Position numbers and translations under genes: made by a program. A stretch of DNA of 6,350 nt, taken from assembly GCA_949948825.1 (NCBI GenBank), contig CATLIJ010000156.1:1-6350 (forward strand). Direction: 5' to 3'. Shown here in pieces: positions 1-6,127 of this stretch (its first letter is position 1; the number at the start of each line of letters is the position of its first letter). The notes beneath the pieces are model-generated. The model worked only from the letters and a program-made list of their open reading frames with translations, was not told where the DNA came from and did not search any database. This DNA comes from an uncultured Clostridiaceae bacterium (lineage in GTDB: Bacteria; Bacillota; Clostridia; Lachnospirales; Lachnospiraceae).

Positions 1-74
1 AAAAACAAACCCAGCCAAAATGTCCAGATCAAAAAGCGGCCAAACAGGGATTTCTTCCCTTTCTTTCCTGTCAT
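1..74 (-). CDS. spoIVB: 5' end of a membrane-anchored protein gene, probably spoIVB (partial, cut by left edge)
   Basis: Only the first 24 codons are in the window. They begin with ATG at 74-72 and read MTGKKGKKSLFGR, then a hydrophobic aromatic-rich stretch (FLIWTFWLGLF) running off the edge. This basic-then-hydrophobic pattern suggests a signal anchor or signal peptide. The start is chosen because a strong AGGAGG lies 8 bases upstream. Another ATG at 81-79, in a different frame, sits only 1 base from that motif and would give an acidic, non-membrane N-terminus. The SpoIVB call rests mainly on position: in many Clostridia and Bacilli, recN is followed by spoIVB and then spo0A. SpoIVB is a PDZ-containing serine protease secreted from the forespore that triggers pro-sigma K processing. 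No PDZ or protease residue is visible here. I am fairly sure this is a gene start and less sure of its identity; it could be another membrane or secreted protein. Confidence 0.6.
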   Translation of the reverse strand, partial: MTGKKGKKSLFGRFLIWTFWLGLF

Positions 75-82
75 CACACATA

Positions 83-88
83 CCTCCT
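83..88 (-). promoter_or_regulatory. Ribosome binding site of the left-edge gene
   Basis: The minus strand reads AGGAGG, a near-perfect Shine-Dalgarno sequence, with 8 bases before the ATG at 74-72. It is only 1 base from the competing ATG at 81-79. The spacing therefore selects the downstream ATG and the reading frame given for the partial gene. Confidence 0.75.
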
Positions 89-111
89 CTTCTCTTGGGC
101 CTTTTTACAAT

Positions 112-143
112 TAGTATTCCCAATTACAGCCCATTCGATAAGC
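112..143 (-). promoter_or_regulatory. Candidate forespore (sigma F/G-type) promoter for the left-edge gene
   Basis: On the minus strand GGGAATACTA (121-112) matches every fixed position of the Bacillus sigma F -10 consensus as I recall it (GGNRANANTW). Its last seven bases match six of seven positions of the sigma G -10 (CATNHTA). GCTTA (143-139) matches the sigma F -35 consensus GYWTA. The 17-base spacer is one or two bases longer than the usual 15 to 16, which weakens the call. Transcription would start near position 105, leaving about 30 bases of leader before the gene. Sigma F and sigma G control of spoIVB is established in Bacillus subtilis, so the site fits the proposed gene. Short degenerate motifs like these occur by chance in AT-rich gaps. 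Confidence 0.35.
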
Positions 144-147
144 AGTA

Positions 148-169
148 AAAGGAGCCTTTTGGCTCCTTT
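148..169 (-). terminator. Intrinsic terminator after recN
   Basis: The minus strand folds as AAAGGAGCC, loop AAAA, GGCTCCTTT: a perfect 9-base-pair stem with a 4-base loop, starting about 55 bases past the recN stop codon. The run of T is short, TTTT then A (150-146), so termination may be incomplete and some transcript could read into the next gene. The hairpin is symmetric and is also followed by TTT on the plus strand, but no plus-strand gene ends here. It is the likely end of the ispA-to-recN transcription unit. Confidence 0.75.
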
Positions 170-224
170 CTAGTATGTGAGAAAATCAAAAATCCACACT
201 GTTATTTTTTTGTTTTTATTCCAT

Positions 225-1892
225 TCATCTTTGGCCCATAGCTGTTTCCCTGGCAAGAGCCTTCATCTCTCTGGCATTCTGCCGCACTGCATCCGTAATC
301 TGAACACCCCCCAAAAGTCTTGCCAACTCGTCCACCATCTCCTCCTCATTCAGCTTATGAATCCCTGTTGTGGTCTTTTTCTTGTCCGATGATTTGGCAA
401 TCTCATAATGGCAGTCAGCCATGGCCGCAATCTGAGGAAGATGGGTAATGCAAATCACCTGATGGCTTCTGGAAATAATCGCCAGCTGCTCAGAGACCTT
501 TTGCGCTGTTCTGCCGCTGATGCCAGTATCAATCTCATCAAAAATTAATGTAGGGATGGCATCGCTGTCTGCCAGCACGGTCTTTATGGCAAGCATCACT
601 CTGGAAAGCTCTCCTCCTGATGCCACCATACCCAAAGACCGCCTGGGTTCCCCCGGATTGGTGGATATCACAAACTCCGCCTCATCATATCCCAATGCAG
701 TAAAATGCTTCAGACGGCTAAACTCCATGGCAAAGTCCACATTCAGAAAATTCAAATCCACAAGTCCCTTCTGAATCTGTTCCGTGAGAAGCTTTGCTGC
801 TGCTTTCCGCTCCTTTGAAAGCCTGCCGCACAATTCTTCCAGCTTTTCCGTTATCTCTTCATATTCTTTCTCAATTTTCCTGCGGTATTCATCAAAATTC
901 TCAAGCTTCTCCAGCCGGACTTTTTTTTCTTCCAGAGTCTCATAAATCTGCTCCACTGTGCCGCCGTATTTTGCCTGCAGTCCATGAATCAGATCCAGCC
1001 GCTCTTCCATCCGCGCCATCTCTTCCTCGTCAAATGTCATGTCATCCAGATAAGCGCTGATGGTATGACGCACATCATTTAAAATGGATTCCACATCATA
1101 CAGCTGCTCCTGAATCCCCTTTAGCTGTCCGTCATAATCCGCCACCTCATTGACCTGATGAATCGCCTGTCCGATTCCATCCGTCTCCACTGCCTGATAC
1201 GCTGCTGACAGGCTTTCCAGAATCCGCCTTCCATTGACATATTTCCGGTACTGCTCTGTAAGACTCTCTTCCTCTCCATCCTTCAGCGCTGCTGCCTCAA
1301 TCTCTCCGATTTCAAATTGAAGAAAATCAGCTTCTCTCTTCCTGCTTTCCTGATCTCCCTGACTCTCCTCCAAAGCAGTCTGCAGCTCCTTATAGCGCCG
1401 GTATACATCCGCCACCTCTTTTTTCAGCAAATGGGTGCGGGATTTTGCAAAGGTATCCAGAATCTCCAGATGTTTGGAAACATGCATCAGAGACTGATGT
1501 TCATGTTGGCCATGAATATCAATCAAAAGACCGGTTGCCTGACGCAGCTTGGCTGCTGTCACAGTCTCGTCATTGATCTTGCTGACACTTCGGGATGGCA
1601 GAATCTTACGGGTAACAATCACAAGCCCATCCTCATCAGGAAATATCTCCAGTTCCTTAAGCTCCCTCCTCCGCTCTTCATTGACGGAAAAAATCAATTC
1701 CACATAGCCATATTCTGCGCCACTGCGGATGATATCTTTGGGAGCCTTCTGTCCCAGGGCAAGGCTCACCGAACCAATAATAATGGACTTTCCGGCTCCT
1801 GTCTCCCCGGTAAGGATATTCAGACCCTCGCCAAATTCCACATCTGCCTGCTCAATCAACGCCAGATTTCTCACATGCAACTCTAAAAGCAT
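225..1892 (-). CDS. recN: DNA repair protein RecN (SMC-like ATPase)
   Basis: RecN is a cytoplasmic SMC-family ATPase that gathers DNA ends early in recombinational repair of double-strand breaks. The 555 residues match the family's usual 550 to 580. The N-terminal ATPase half has Walker A GETGAGKS at residues 29-36 and the conserved IHGQHEHQ block at 126-133. A long charged coiled-coil region follows, from about residue 150 to 370. The C-terminal half carries the ABC signature SGGELSR (425-431), Walker B LIFDE with D452 and E453, the IDTGISG D-loop (454-460) and the switch histidine H484 in ITHLPQ. All ATPase elements are intact. The start ATG aligns with the short MLLELHVRNLALIE opening normal for RecN. 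Its ribosome binding site abuts the argR stop codon, 10 bases away. I see no convincing LexA operator. The call is very secure. Confidence 0.98.
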   Translation of the reverse strand: MLLELHVRNLALIEQADVEFGEGLNILTGETGAGKSIIIGSVSLALGQKAPKDIIRSGAEYGYVELIFSVNEERRRELKELEIFPDEDGLVIVTRKILPSRSVSKINDETVTAAKLRQATGLLIDIHGQHEHQSLMHVSKHLEILDTFAKSRTHLLKKEVADVYRRYKELQTALEESQGDQESRKREADFLQFEIGEIEAAALKDGEEESLTEQYRKYVNGRRILESLSAAYQAVETDGIGQAIHQVNEVADYDGQLKGIQEQLYDVESILNDVRHTISAYLDDMTFDEEEMARMEERLDLIHGLQAKYGGTVEQIYETLEEKKVRLEKLENFDEYRRKIEKEYEEITEKLEELCGRLSKERKAAAKLLTEQIQKGLVDLNFLNVDFAMEFSRLKHFTALGYDEAEFVISTNPGEPRRSLGMVASGGELSRVMLAIKTVLADSDAIPTLIFDEIDTGISGRTAQKVSEQLAIISRSHQVICITHLPQIAAMADCHYEIAKSSDKKKTTTGIHKLNEEEMVDELARLLGGVQITDAVRQNAREMKALARETAMGQR

Positions 1893-1896
1893 ACTT

Positions 1897-1902
1897 CCTC
1901 CT
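1897..1902 (-). promoter_or_regulatory. recN ribosome binding site abutting the argR stop
   Basis: AGGAGG on the minus strand follows directly after the argR TAG (1905-1903). Only 4 bases (AAGT) separate it from the recN ATG, a tight spacer. Ribosomes finishing argR would sit over this site, which suggests translational coupling of the two genes; that is inference. Confidence 0.7.
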
Positions 1903-2379
1903 CTAACTGTTCGGCTCTTCCGAATCCGGACAATACTGCACCAGCTTCCGAATCTTGTCCATCACCAGAATTGTGTCGTCCGTGCTTCTCACTGCACACA
2001 TGATGGTATCGTCACCAGCAATACATCCTACAATCTCATAAAAATGTATCGCATCCAAAGCTGCTGCCACAGCCATAGCCATTCCGGAAACCGTCTTAAT
2101 CACCAGAATATTCTGCGCCATATCCATGGACAAAAAACCATCCCGCAATATACGGATATATTTGTCGCTGAAGGAACCCTGATTCTGCATCACCACATAC
2201 CGCTGCCTGCCGTTTTCCCCCTGGACCTTTGTCAGCTTCAGCTCCCTGATATCCCTGGAAACCGTGGCCTGTGTCACCCGAAACCCTGCCTCCTCCAGAT
2301 ACTCTGCCAGTTCATCCTGAGTCTCAATCTCATACTTTTCAATCAATTCCACAATCTTACTGTGTCGTTCCAGTTTCAT
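1903..2379 (-). CDS. argR: Arginine repressor ArgR
   Basis: ArgR (AhrC in Bacillus) is an arginine-responsive hexameric DNA-binding regulator that represses arginine biosynthesis and in some species activates catabolism. The 158 residues are slightly longer than the usual 149 to 156, the excess lying in a short acidic tail (PDSEEPNS). The N-terminal winged helix-turn-helix spans about residues 1-70, with the recognition helix in TQATVSRDIREL (36-47; S41, R42, D43 are the family hallmark). The C-terminal oligomerisation and arginine-binding domain contains GDDTI at 122-126, where the two aspartates bind arginine in characterised homologues. The start ATG has TAGGAG 9 bases upstream. The gene follows nadK by 37 bases and precedes recN by 10. 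A weak TATAAG (2410-2405) with a CTGACC at a short 15-base spacing could be a minor promoter, but I would not rely on it. Because argR is often duplicated in Firmicutes, arginine control itself may belong to this copy or to another. Confidence 0.96.
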   Translation of the reverse strand: MKLERHSKIVELIEKYEIETQDELAEYLEEAGFRVTQATVSRDIRELKLTKVQGENGRQRYVVMQNQGSFSDKYIRILRDGFLSMDMAQNILVIKTVSGMAMAVAAALDAIHFYEIVGCIAGDDTIMCAVRSTDDTILVMDKIRKLVQYCPDSEEPNS

Positions 2380-2416
2380 CTTTTCTGTCTCCTACTAACA
2401 GTTCCTTATAAAAATC

Positions 2417-3289
2417 TCACACACGGGTCAGCTTCTCCCGAATATTTACCAAAAACGGCACATCCTTCAGCTGAATCAAAGTCGTATAGCTTCCTGACTC
2501 CCGAATCTCCAACACTTCCGTACTGTCCAGGCTCACTGCCTGGTCTCCGTCAAACACTGCCATCTGCTTCTGCCCCACATTCTCCAGAATCCGAATCCCA
2601 ACTGTATCCTTGTGGGAAAGGATAATGCTTCTGGAATTAATGGAATGGGGACAGATCGGCGTGAGCACGATTAGTTTTGCCCCTGGCTTTACAATCGGTC
2701 CTCCCGCTGACAGGTTATAGGCCGTAGAGCCAGTGGGCGTAGCCACAATCATTCCATCTGCCGTGTACTCTGTCAGCAACTCCCCATTGACATATACCTG
2801 AAACTTCAAAACCTGCATCACGTCCCTGCGGGTCAGAACAATGTCATTGAGAGCAATCCCCCGCTTTTCTTCCCTCAAAAGAGCCGTTTTCCCCTCTCCA
2901 ATCACAGTTCCCTCTAACATCATCCGTTTTTCCAGCAGGAAGTTATCCTCCAGCAGGGCATTTAACATTGGCGCCACTGCCTCTCCCTGGGCCACCTGAG
3001 TCAGATAACCCAAAGTCCCCATGTTGATGCCAATTACAGGAATTTGCAGCTCCACCAGATCTCTGGCCGCCTGAATCAGAGTCCCGTCTCCCCCCAGAGT
3101 AATGACACATTGAGTCTCTTTTGGGATACGTCTTTGATCTGTATAGCCATAAGCTGCCCCCTCCCGCCGCTTCTCCTGGGCGCTCCCCTGACAGACCGCC
3201 CCGCGTGCCTCAAGATACCCGGCAATCTGTCTGGCTGCCTGGGCTGTTCCTTTTTTAGAAGGATTTGCAATCAGATAAAAATATTTCAT
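2417..3289 (-). CDS. nadK: NAD kinase (ATP/polyphosphate-dependent NAD+ 2'-kinase)
   Basis: NadK phosphorylates NAD+ to NADP+ in the cytoplasm and is normally the cell's only source of NADP. The 290 residues fit the family. Visible motifs are GGDGT at 66-70 (D68 is the catalytic/NAD-binding aspartate), NMGTLGYLT (89-97), the nucleotide-binding ND pair at 148-149, the glycine-rich TPTGSTAYNLSAGGP segment (184-198), PICPHSINSRS (211-221) and DGDQ (247-250). An in-frame TGA four codons upstream of the ATG rules out a longer start. The ribosome binding site is weak: AGGAAAG is about 14 bases away and GTGAG closer, with no clean GGAGG at normal spacing. Translation may therefore depend on coupling to tlyA, which ends 31 bases upstream. 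The family assignment is secure; preference for ATP versus polyphosphate cannot be read from the sequence. Confidence 0.97.
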   Translation of the reverse strand: MKYFYLIANPSKKGTAQAARQIAGYLEARGAVCQGSAQEKRREGAAYGYTDQRRIPKETQCVITLGGDGTLIQAARDLVELQIPVIGINMGTLGYLTQVAQGEAVAPMLNALLEDNFLLEKRMMLEGTVIGEGKTALLREEKRGIALNDIVLTRRDVMQVLKFQVYVNGELLTEYTADGMIVATPTGSTAYNLSAGGPIVKPGAKLIVLTPICPHSINSRSIILSHKDTVGIRILENVGQKQMAVFDGDQAVSLDSTEVLEIRESGSYTTLIQLKDVPFLVNIREKLTRV

Positions 3290-3320
3290 GAACTTTTCTC
3301 ACTTTCCTACCCACAAACCG

Positions 3321-4151
3321 TCATGCTCCATGAAGCTTTTCATGGGCCTCCTCCACAATTCCTGCAGGATTCTCCACAAGCTTCCGGGCTGTCCTCTCCT
3401 GTCCGGAGGCTTCCAGCTCCTTGTGGTTGTGCAGATGAACCAGATATTCAATATTTCCCTCTGGCCCTTTTATCGGAGAATATTCCAGGTTCAATACATC
3501 AAATCCCATCCCCAGGGCCGTATCCATTACACTCTGGATCACCTCCAGGTGAGTGCTTTTCTCCCGGACTACCCCCTTCTTCCCAACCTTTTCTCTTCCA
3601 GCCTCAAACTGAGGCTTAATCAGAGCTGCCACATGAGCCCCCGGAGCCAGCAGCCTCTGCACAGGCCCCAGTACCTTTGACAGAGAAATAAATGACACAT
3701 CAATGGAAGCAAACTCAATCTGGTCCGGAATATGGTCCGGTGTCACATACCGGATATTTGTCTTCTCCATACAGACAACCCGCTCATCTGTCCTAAGCTT
3801 CCAGTCCAGCTGCCCGTGTCCCACGTCCACTGCATAAACCTTCACAGCCCCATTCTGAAGCATACAATCCGTAAATCCCCCTGTGGACGCTCCCACATCC
3901 ATACAGATTTTCCCCTCCAGAGAAACCCCAAAACACTCCATGGCTTTCTCCAGCTTCAGCCCTCCCCGGCTTACATACTTTAAAGTGGTTCCCCGAACCT
4001 CCACAACAGCAGTTTTGTCAAAGGCAGTTCCCGGCTTATCCTCCTTCTGTCCGTTCACATACACAATTCCGGACATAATCACTGCCTTTGCCTTTTCCCG
4101 CGATGCAGCCAATCCCCGGCTCACCAAAAGCAGATCCAACCGCTCCTTCAT
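3321..4151 (-). CDS. tlyA: TlyA family rRNA (cytidine-2'-O)-methyltransferase
   Basis: This is an S4-domain plus FtsJ/RrmJ-type SAM methyltransferase. The Mycobacterium homologue 2'-O-methylates cytidines in 16S and 23S rRNA at the subunit interface and determines capreomycin sensitivity. The older label 'hemolysin' is misleading. The S4 RNA-binding domain covers roughly residues 1-60 (LDLLLVSRGLAASREKAK, then VYVNG). The methyltransferase follows, with the SAM motif DVGASTGGFT at 85-94. K66, D151, K179 and E235 sit exactly three positions before the K69-D154-K182-E238 tetrad I recall for the Mycobacterium enzyme, so activity is likely. The 276-residue length is normal. The ATG is the only usable start: an in-frame TGA lies four codons upstream, and GAGGA precedes the ATG by 6 bases. 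Which rRNA position is modified cannot be told from sequence; proteins with this domain pattern in Clostridia are mostly uncharacterised. Confidence 0.94.
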   Translation of the reverse strand: MKERLDLLLVSRGLAASREKAKAVIMSGIVYVNGQKEDKPGTAFDKTAVVEVRGTTLKYVSRGGLKLEKAMECFGVSLEGKICMDVGASTGGFTDCMLQNGAVKVYAVDVGHGQLDWKLRTDERVVCMEKTNIRYVTPDHIPDQIEFASIDVSFISLSKVLGPVQRLLAPGAHVAALIKPQFEAGREKVGKKGVVREKSTHLEVIQSVMDTALGMGFDVLNLEYSPIKGPEGNIEYLVHLHNHKELEASGQERTARKLVENPAGIVEEAHEKLHGA

Positions 4152-4198
4152 ACCATGTCCTCAATCTCTCCTGTGATCTGTCCTTTTGCCTCCTGTAA

Positions 4199-6112
4199 TC
4201 ATTCCAATCCTTTGCTGTTCCTGTCACATTCCCTGCTGTTGAAATGGCTGTTCAGATAAAATTCTCTCATCGCCCTGATAACCGAATCACTGTCAATTCC
4301 CAGGCTTTCCCGCAAAAGGGACACATTACCATGTTCCACATACGCATCGGGAAGAGCAATATTGAGCACCTTCACATGTGGAAAATTCTCATGGACAAAA
4401 GCTGTAACCATAAGGCCGAAGCCACCCTGAAGCACATTGTCCTCCAATGTGACAATCAGATCATGGGTCTGTGCCAGAATCCTCACCAGATCCTCGTCCA
4501 CAGGCTTGATAAACCGACCGTTGGCCAGAGTGCAGTTGATTCCCTCTTCCTTCAGCTTATCCCGCACATGCTCTGCTGTGCTGACCATGCTTCCCACTGC
4601 CAGCAGGGCAATATCTTTTCCCCCATAAAGAATCTCTCCCTTTCCATATTCAATGGGAGAATCAAATTCCTTCAGTCCCCGGTAAGCCTGCCCTCTTGGA
4701 TACCGAATGGCAATCGGCCTGTCAAAATGATTCACAGCAAATTCCAGTTCCCGCCGCAGCTCCCACAGATTTTTCGGAGCCATCACAATCATGTTGGGAA
4801 TCGCAGTGAGATAAGACAAATCAAAAATTCCCTGATGAGTCTCCCCGTCGCTCCCCACCAGTCCGGCCCGGTCAAGGGCAAATACAACCGGAAGGTTCTG
4901 AATGCAGACGTCATGGAGAATCTGGTCAAATCCCCTTTGCAAAAAGGAAGAATACACTGCCACCACAGGCTTCAGACCAGCTGCAGCCATGCCGGCTGCA
5001 GAAGTCACAGCATGTTGCTCTGCAATCCCCACATCAAAAAAGCGCTCAGGATACTGTCTGGAAAAAGCCTTCAGCCCTGTGCCGTCAGGCATAGCAGCAG
5101 TAATGGCCACAAGCTTTGGATTCTTTTCTGCCAGACGGCACAGCTCCTTGGAAAATACATCTGTGTAGCCTGGATAAACCTTCTTTTTTAACGGCTTTCC
5201 TGTCTTGGGATCAAAGGGCTCCACTCCGTGGAACCGTTCGGGATTCTTCTCCGCCGGACCATAGCCCTTGCCCTTTTTTGTGTTCACATGCACTAAAACT
5301 GCGTGGTCCATTTTCCGGGCTTCCCGGAAGATCTTTACCATAGCCCGCACATTATGCCCGTCCACAGGACCTAAATAGGTAATGCCCATATTTTCAAACA
5401 GCATTCCCGGAATCACCAGCTGCTTAATGCTGTTTTTGGTGCGGCTGATCTTGTCCACCAGCCCGTCGCCGATAACCGGGATTTTCAAAAGAGCAGCAGA
5501 CACATCCTTTTTCAGCTGATTATACCCAGCCCCGGACCGAAGTCCGTTCAGATATTTGGACATGCCGCCTACATTTTCTGAGATGGACATATTATTGTCA
5601 TTTAATATGATGATAAAATTATTTTTGATCCGGGCCGCATTGTTCAAAGCCTCATAGGCCATTCCGCCAGTCAAAGCTCCGTCTCCAATCACGGACACCA
5701 CCGCATAATCCTCTCCCTGAAGATCCCGCCCCTGGGCCATGCCCAGACCAGCAGAGATGGAAGTAGAACTGTGGCCTGTGTCAAAAGAGTCATAAGGGCT
5801 TTCCTTTCTTTTTGGAAATCCGCTTAATCCCCCATATTTGCGAAGCTCATCAAATAAAACTCTCCGGCCGCTTAAAATCTTATGGGTATAGGACTGATGT
5901 CCCACATCCCATATAATCTTATCCTTTGGCAGGTCAAACGCCAGATACAATGCAATGGTCAGCTCCACCACTCCCAAGTTGGAGGCCAGATGTCCTCCGT
6001 TGACGCTGGTCTTCTCGATCAGAAAGCAGCGGATCTCCTCTGCCAGCTGCCTTAACTCTTCTGTATCCAGACTTTTTATATCCTGAGGTTCTTTTATCTG
6101 TTCCAGCAGCAT
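4199..6112 (-). CDS. dxs: 1-deoxy-D-xylulose-5-phosphate synthase
   Basis: Dxs condenses pyruvate with glyceraldehyde 3-phosphate, using thiamine diphosphate and magnesium, to make DXP. This is the first step of the MEP isoprenoid pathway and a precursor for thiamine and often vitamin B6. Numbering from the ATG at 6112, the 637-residue protein has HLASNLGVVEL (41-51), WDVGHQSYTHK (68-78), the ThDP/Mg motif GDG at 143-145 with NDN at 171-173, the catalytic glutamate E365 in GIAEQHAVTSAAG, and DRAGLVGSDGETHQG with D422 and H426. The pyrimidine-binding domain and the C-terminal transketolase domain (from about residue 500) are complete. A TTG at 6118 could add two residues, but it is only 3 bases from the ribosome binding site whereas this ATG is 9 bases away, so I prefer the ATG. 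The gene starts 14 bases after ispA, another isoprenoid gene. It ends with a short polar tail (SRECDRNSKGLE) that looks unconserved. Confidence 0.97.
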   Translation of the reverse strand: MLLEQIKEPQDIKSLDTEELRQLAEEIRCFLIEKTSVNGGHLASNLGVVELTIALYLAFDLPKDKIIWDVGHQSYTHKILSGRRVLFDELRKYGGLSGFPKRKESPYDSFDTGHSSTSISAGLGMAQGRDLQGEDYAVVSVIGDGALTGGMAYEALNNAARIKNNFIIILNDNNMSISENVGGMSKYLNGLRSGAGYNQLKKDVSAALLKIPVIGDGLVDKISRTKNSIKQLVIPGMLFENMGITYLGPVDGHNVRAMVKIFREARKMDHAVLVHVNTKKGKGYGPAEKNPERFHGVEPFDPKTGKPLKKKVYPGYTDVFSKELCRLAEKNPKLVAITAAMPDGTGLKAFSRQYPERFFDVGIAEQHAVTSAAGMAAAGLKPVVAVYSSFLQRGFDQILHDVCIQNLPVVFALDRAGLVGSDGETHQGIFDLSYLTAIPNMIVMAPKNLWELRRELEFAVNHFDRPIAIRYPRGQAYRGLKEFDSPIEYGKGEILYGGKDIALLAVGSMVSTAEHVRDKLKEEGINCTLANGRFIKPVDEDLVRILAQTHDLIVTLEDNVLQGGFGLMVTAFVHENFPHVKVLNIALPDAYVEHGNVSLLRESLGIDSDSVIRAMREFYLNSHFNSRECDRNSKGLE

Positions 6113-6121
6113 AAGCAATCG

Positions 6122-6127
6122 CTCCTC
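6122..6127 (-). promoter_or_regulatory. dxs ribosome binding site overlapping the ispA stop
   Basis: GAGGAG on the minus strand shares its first G with the ispA TAG stop (6129-6127). It lies 9 bases from the dxs ATG at 6112 and 3 bases from the in-frame TTG at 6118, which decides the start in favour of the ATG. The overlap suggests that dxs translation is coupled to ispA. Confidence 0.7.

Noticed and set aside
201..220. Long T-rich run on the plus strand after recN
   Set aside because: On the transcribed minus strand it is an A-rich stretch straight after the recN stop, with no hairpin before it in either direction, so it is not a terminator by itself.
1900..1913. CGAAC half of a Gram-positive LexA (SOS) box just before recN
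   Set aside because: The required GTTCG partner at the correct spacing is missing, and the half-site is within the argR coding end.
2408..2415. ATTTTTAT upstream of argR, resembling the core of an ARG box (autoregulation)
   Set aside because: The core matches ATWWWWAT, but the flanking TG and CA of the operator half-sites are absent on both sides. An AT-rich 8-mer is expected by chance.
2405..2431. Possible internal promoter before argR (CTGACC, 15-base spacer, TATAAG)
   Set aside because: The -35 matches only four of six positions and the spacer is two bases short. It was left out of the feature list as too weak.
1729..2625. 298-codon open frame on the plus strand across recN, argR and nadK
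   Set aside because: It runs antisense through three genes with clear family motifs, has no recognisable domain, is rich in Ser/Pro/Leu/His as expected of a shadow frame, and no plus-strand ribosome binding site supports it.
4036..4227. 63-codon minus-strand frame overlapping the start of tlyA
   Set aside because: It is in a different frame from both dxs and tlyA, overlaps conserved tlyA S4-domain coding sequence, and has no family resemblance.
4981..5001. Perfect 8-base inverted repeat (CTGCAGCC / GGCTGCAG, 5-base loop)
   Set aside because: It lies inside dxs where the protein is an Ala-rich AAGMAAAG stretch conserved in the family. Repeated alanine codons explain the symmetry, and no T tract follows on either strand.
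4244..5191. 315-codon open frame on the plus strand antisense to dxs
   Set aside because: It lies wholly inside the well-supported dxs gene. The translation is low-quality His/Ser/Pro-rich sequence with no motif, and the frame is explained by dxs codon bias.
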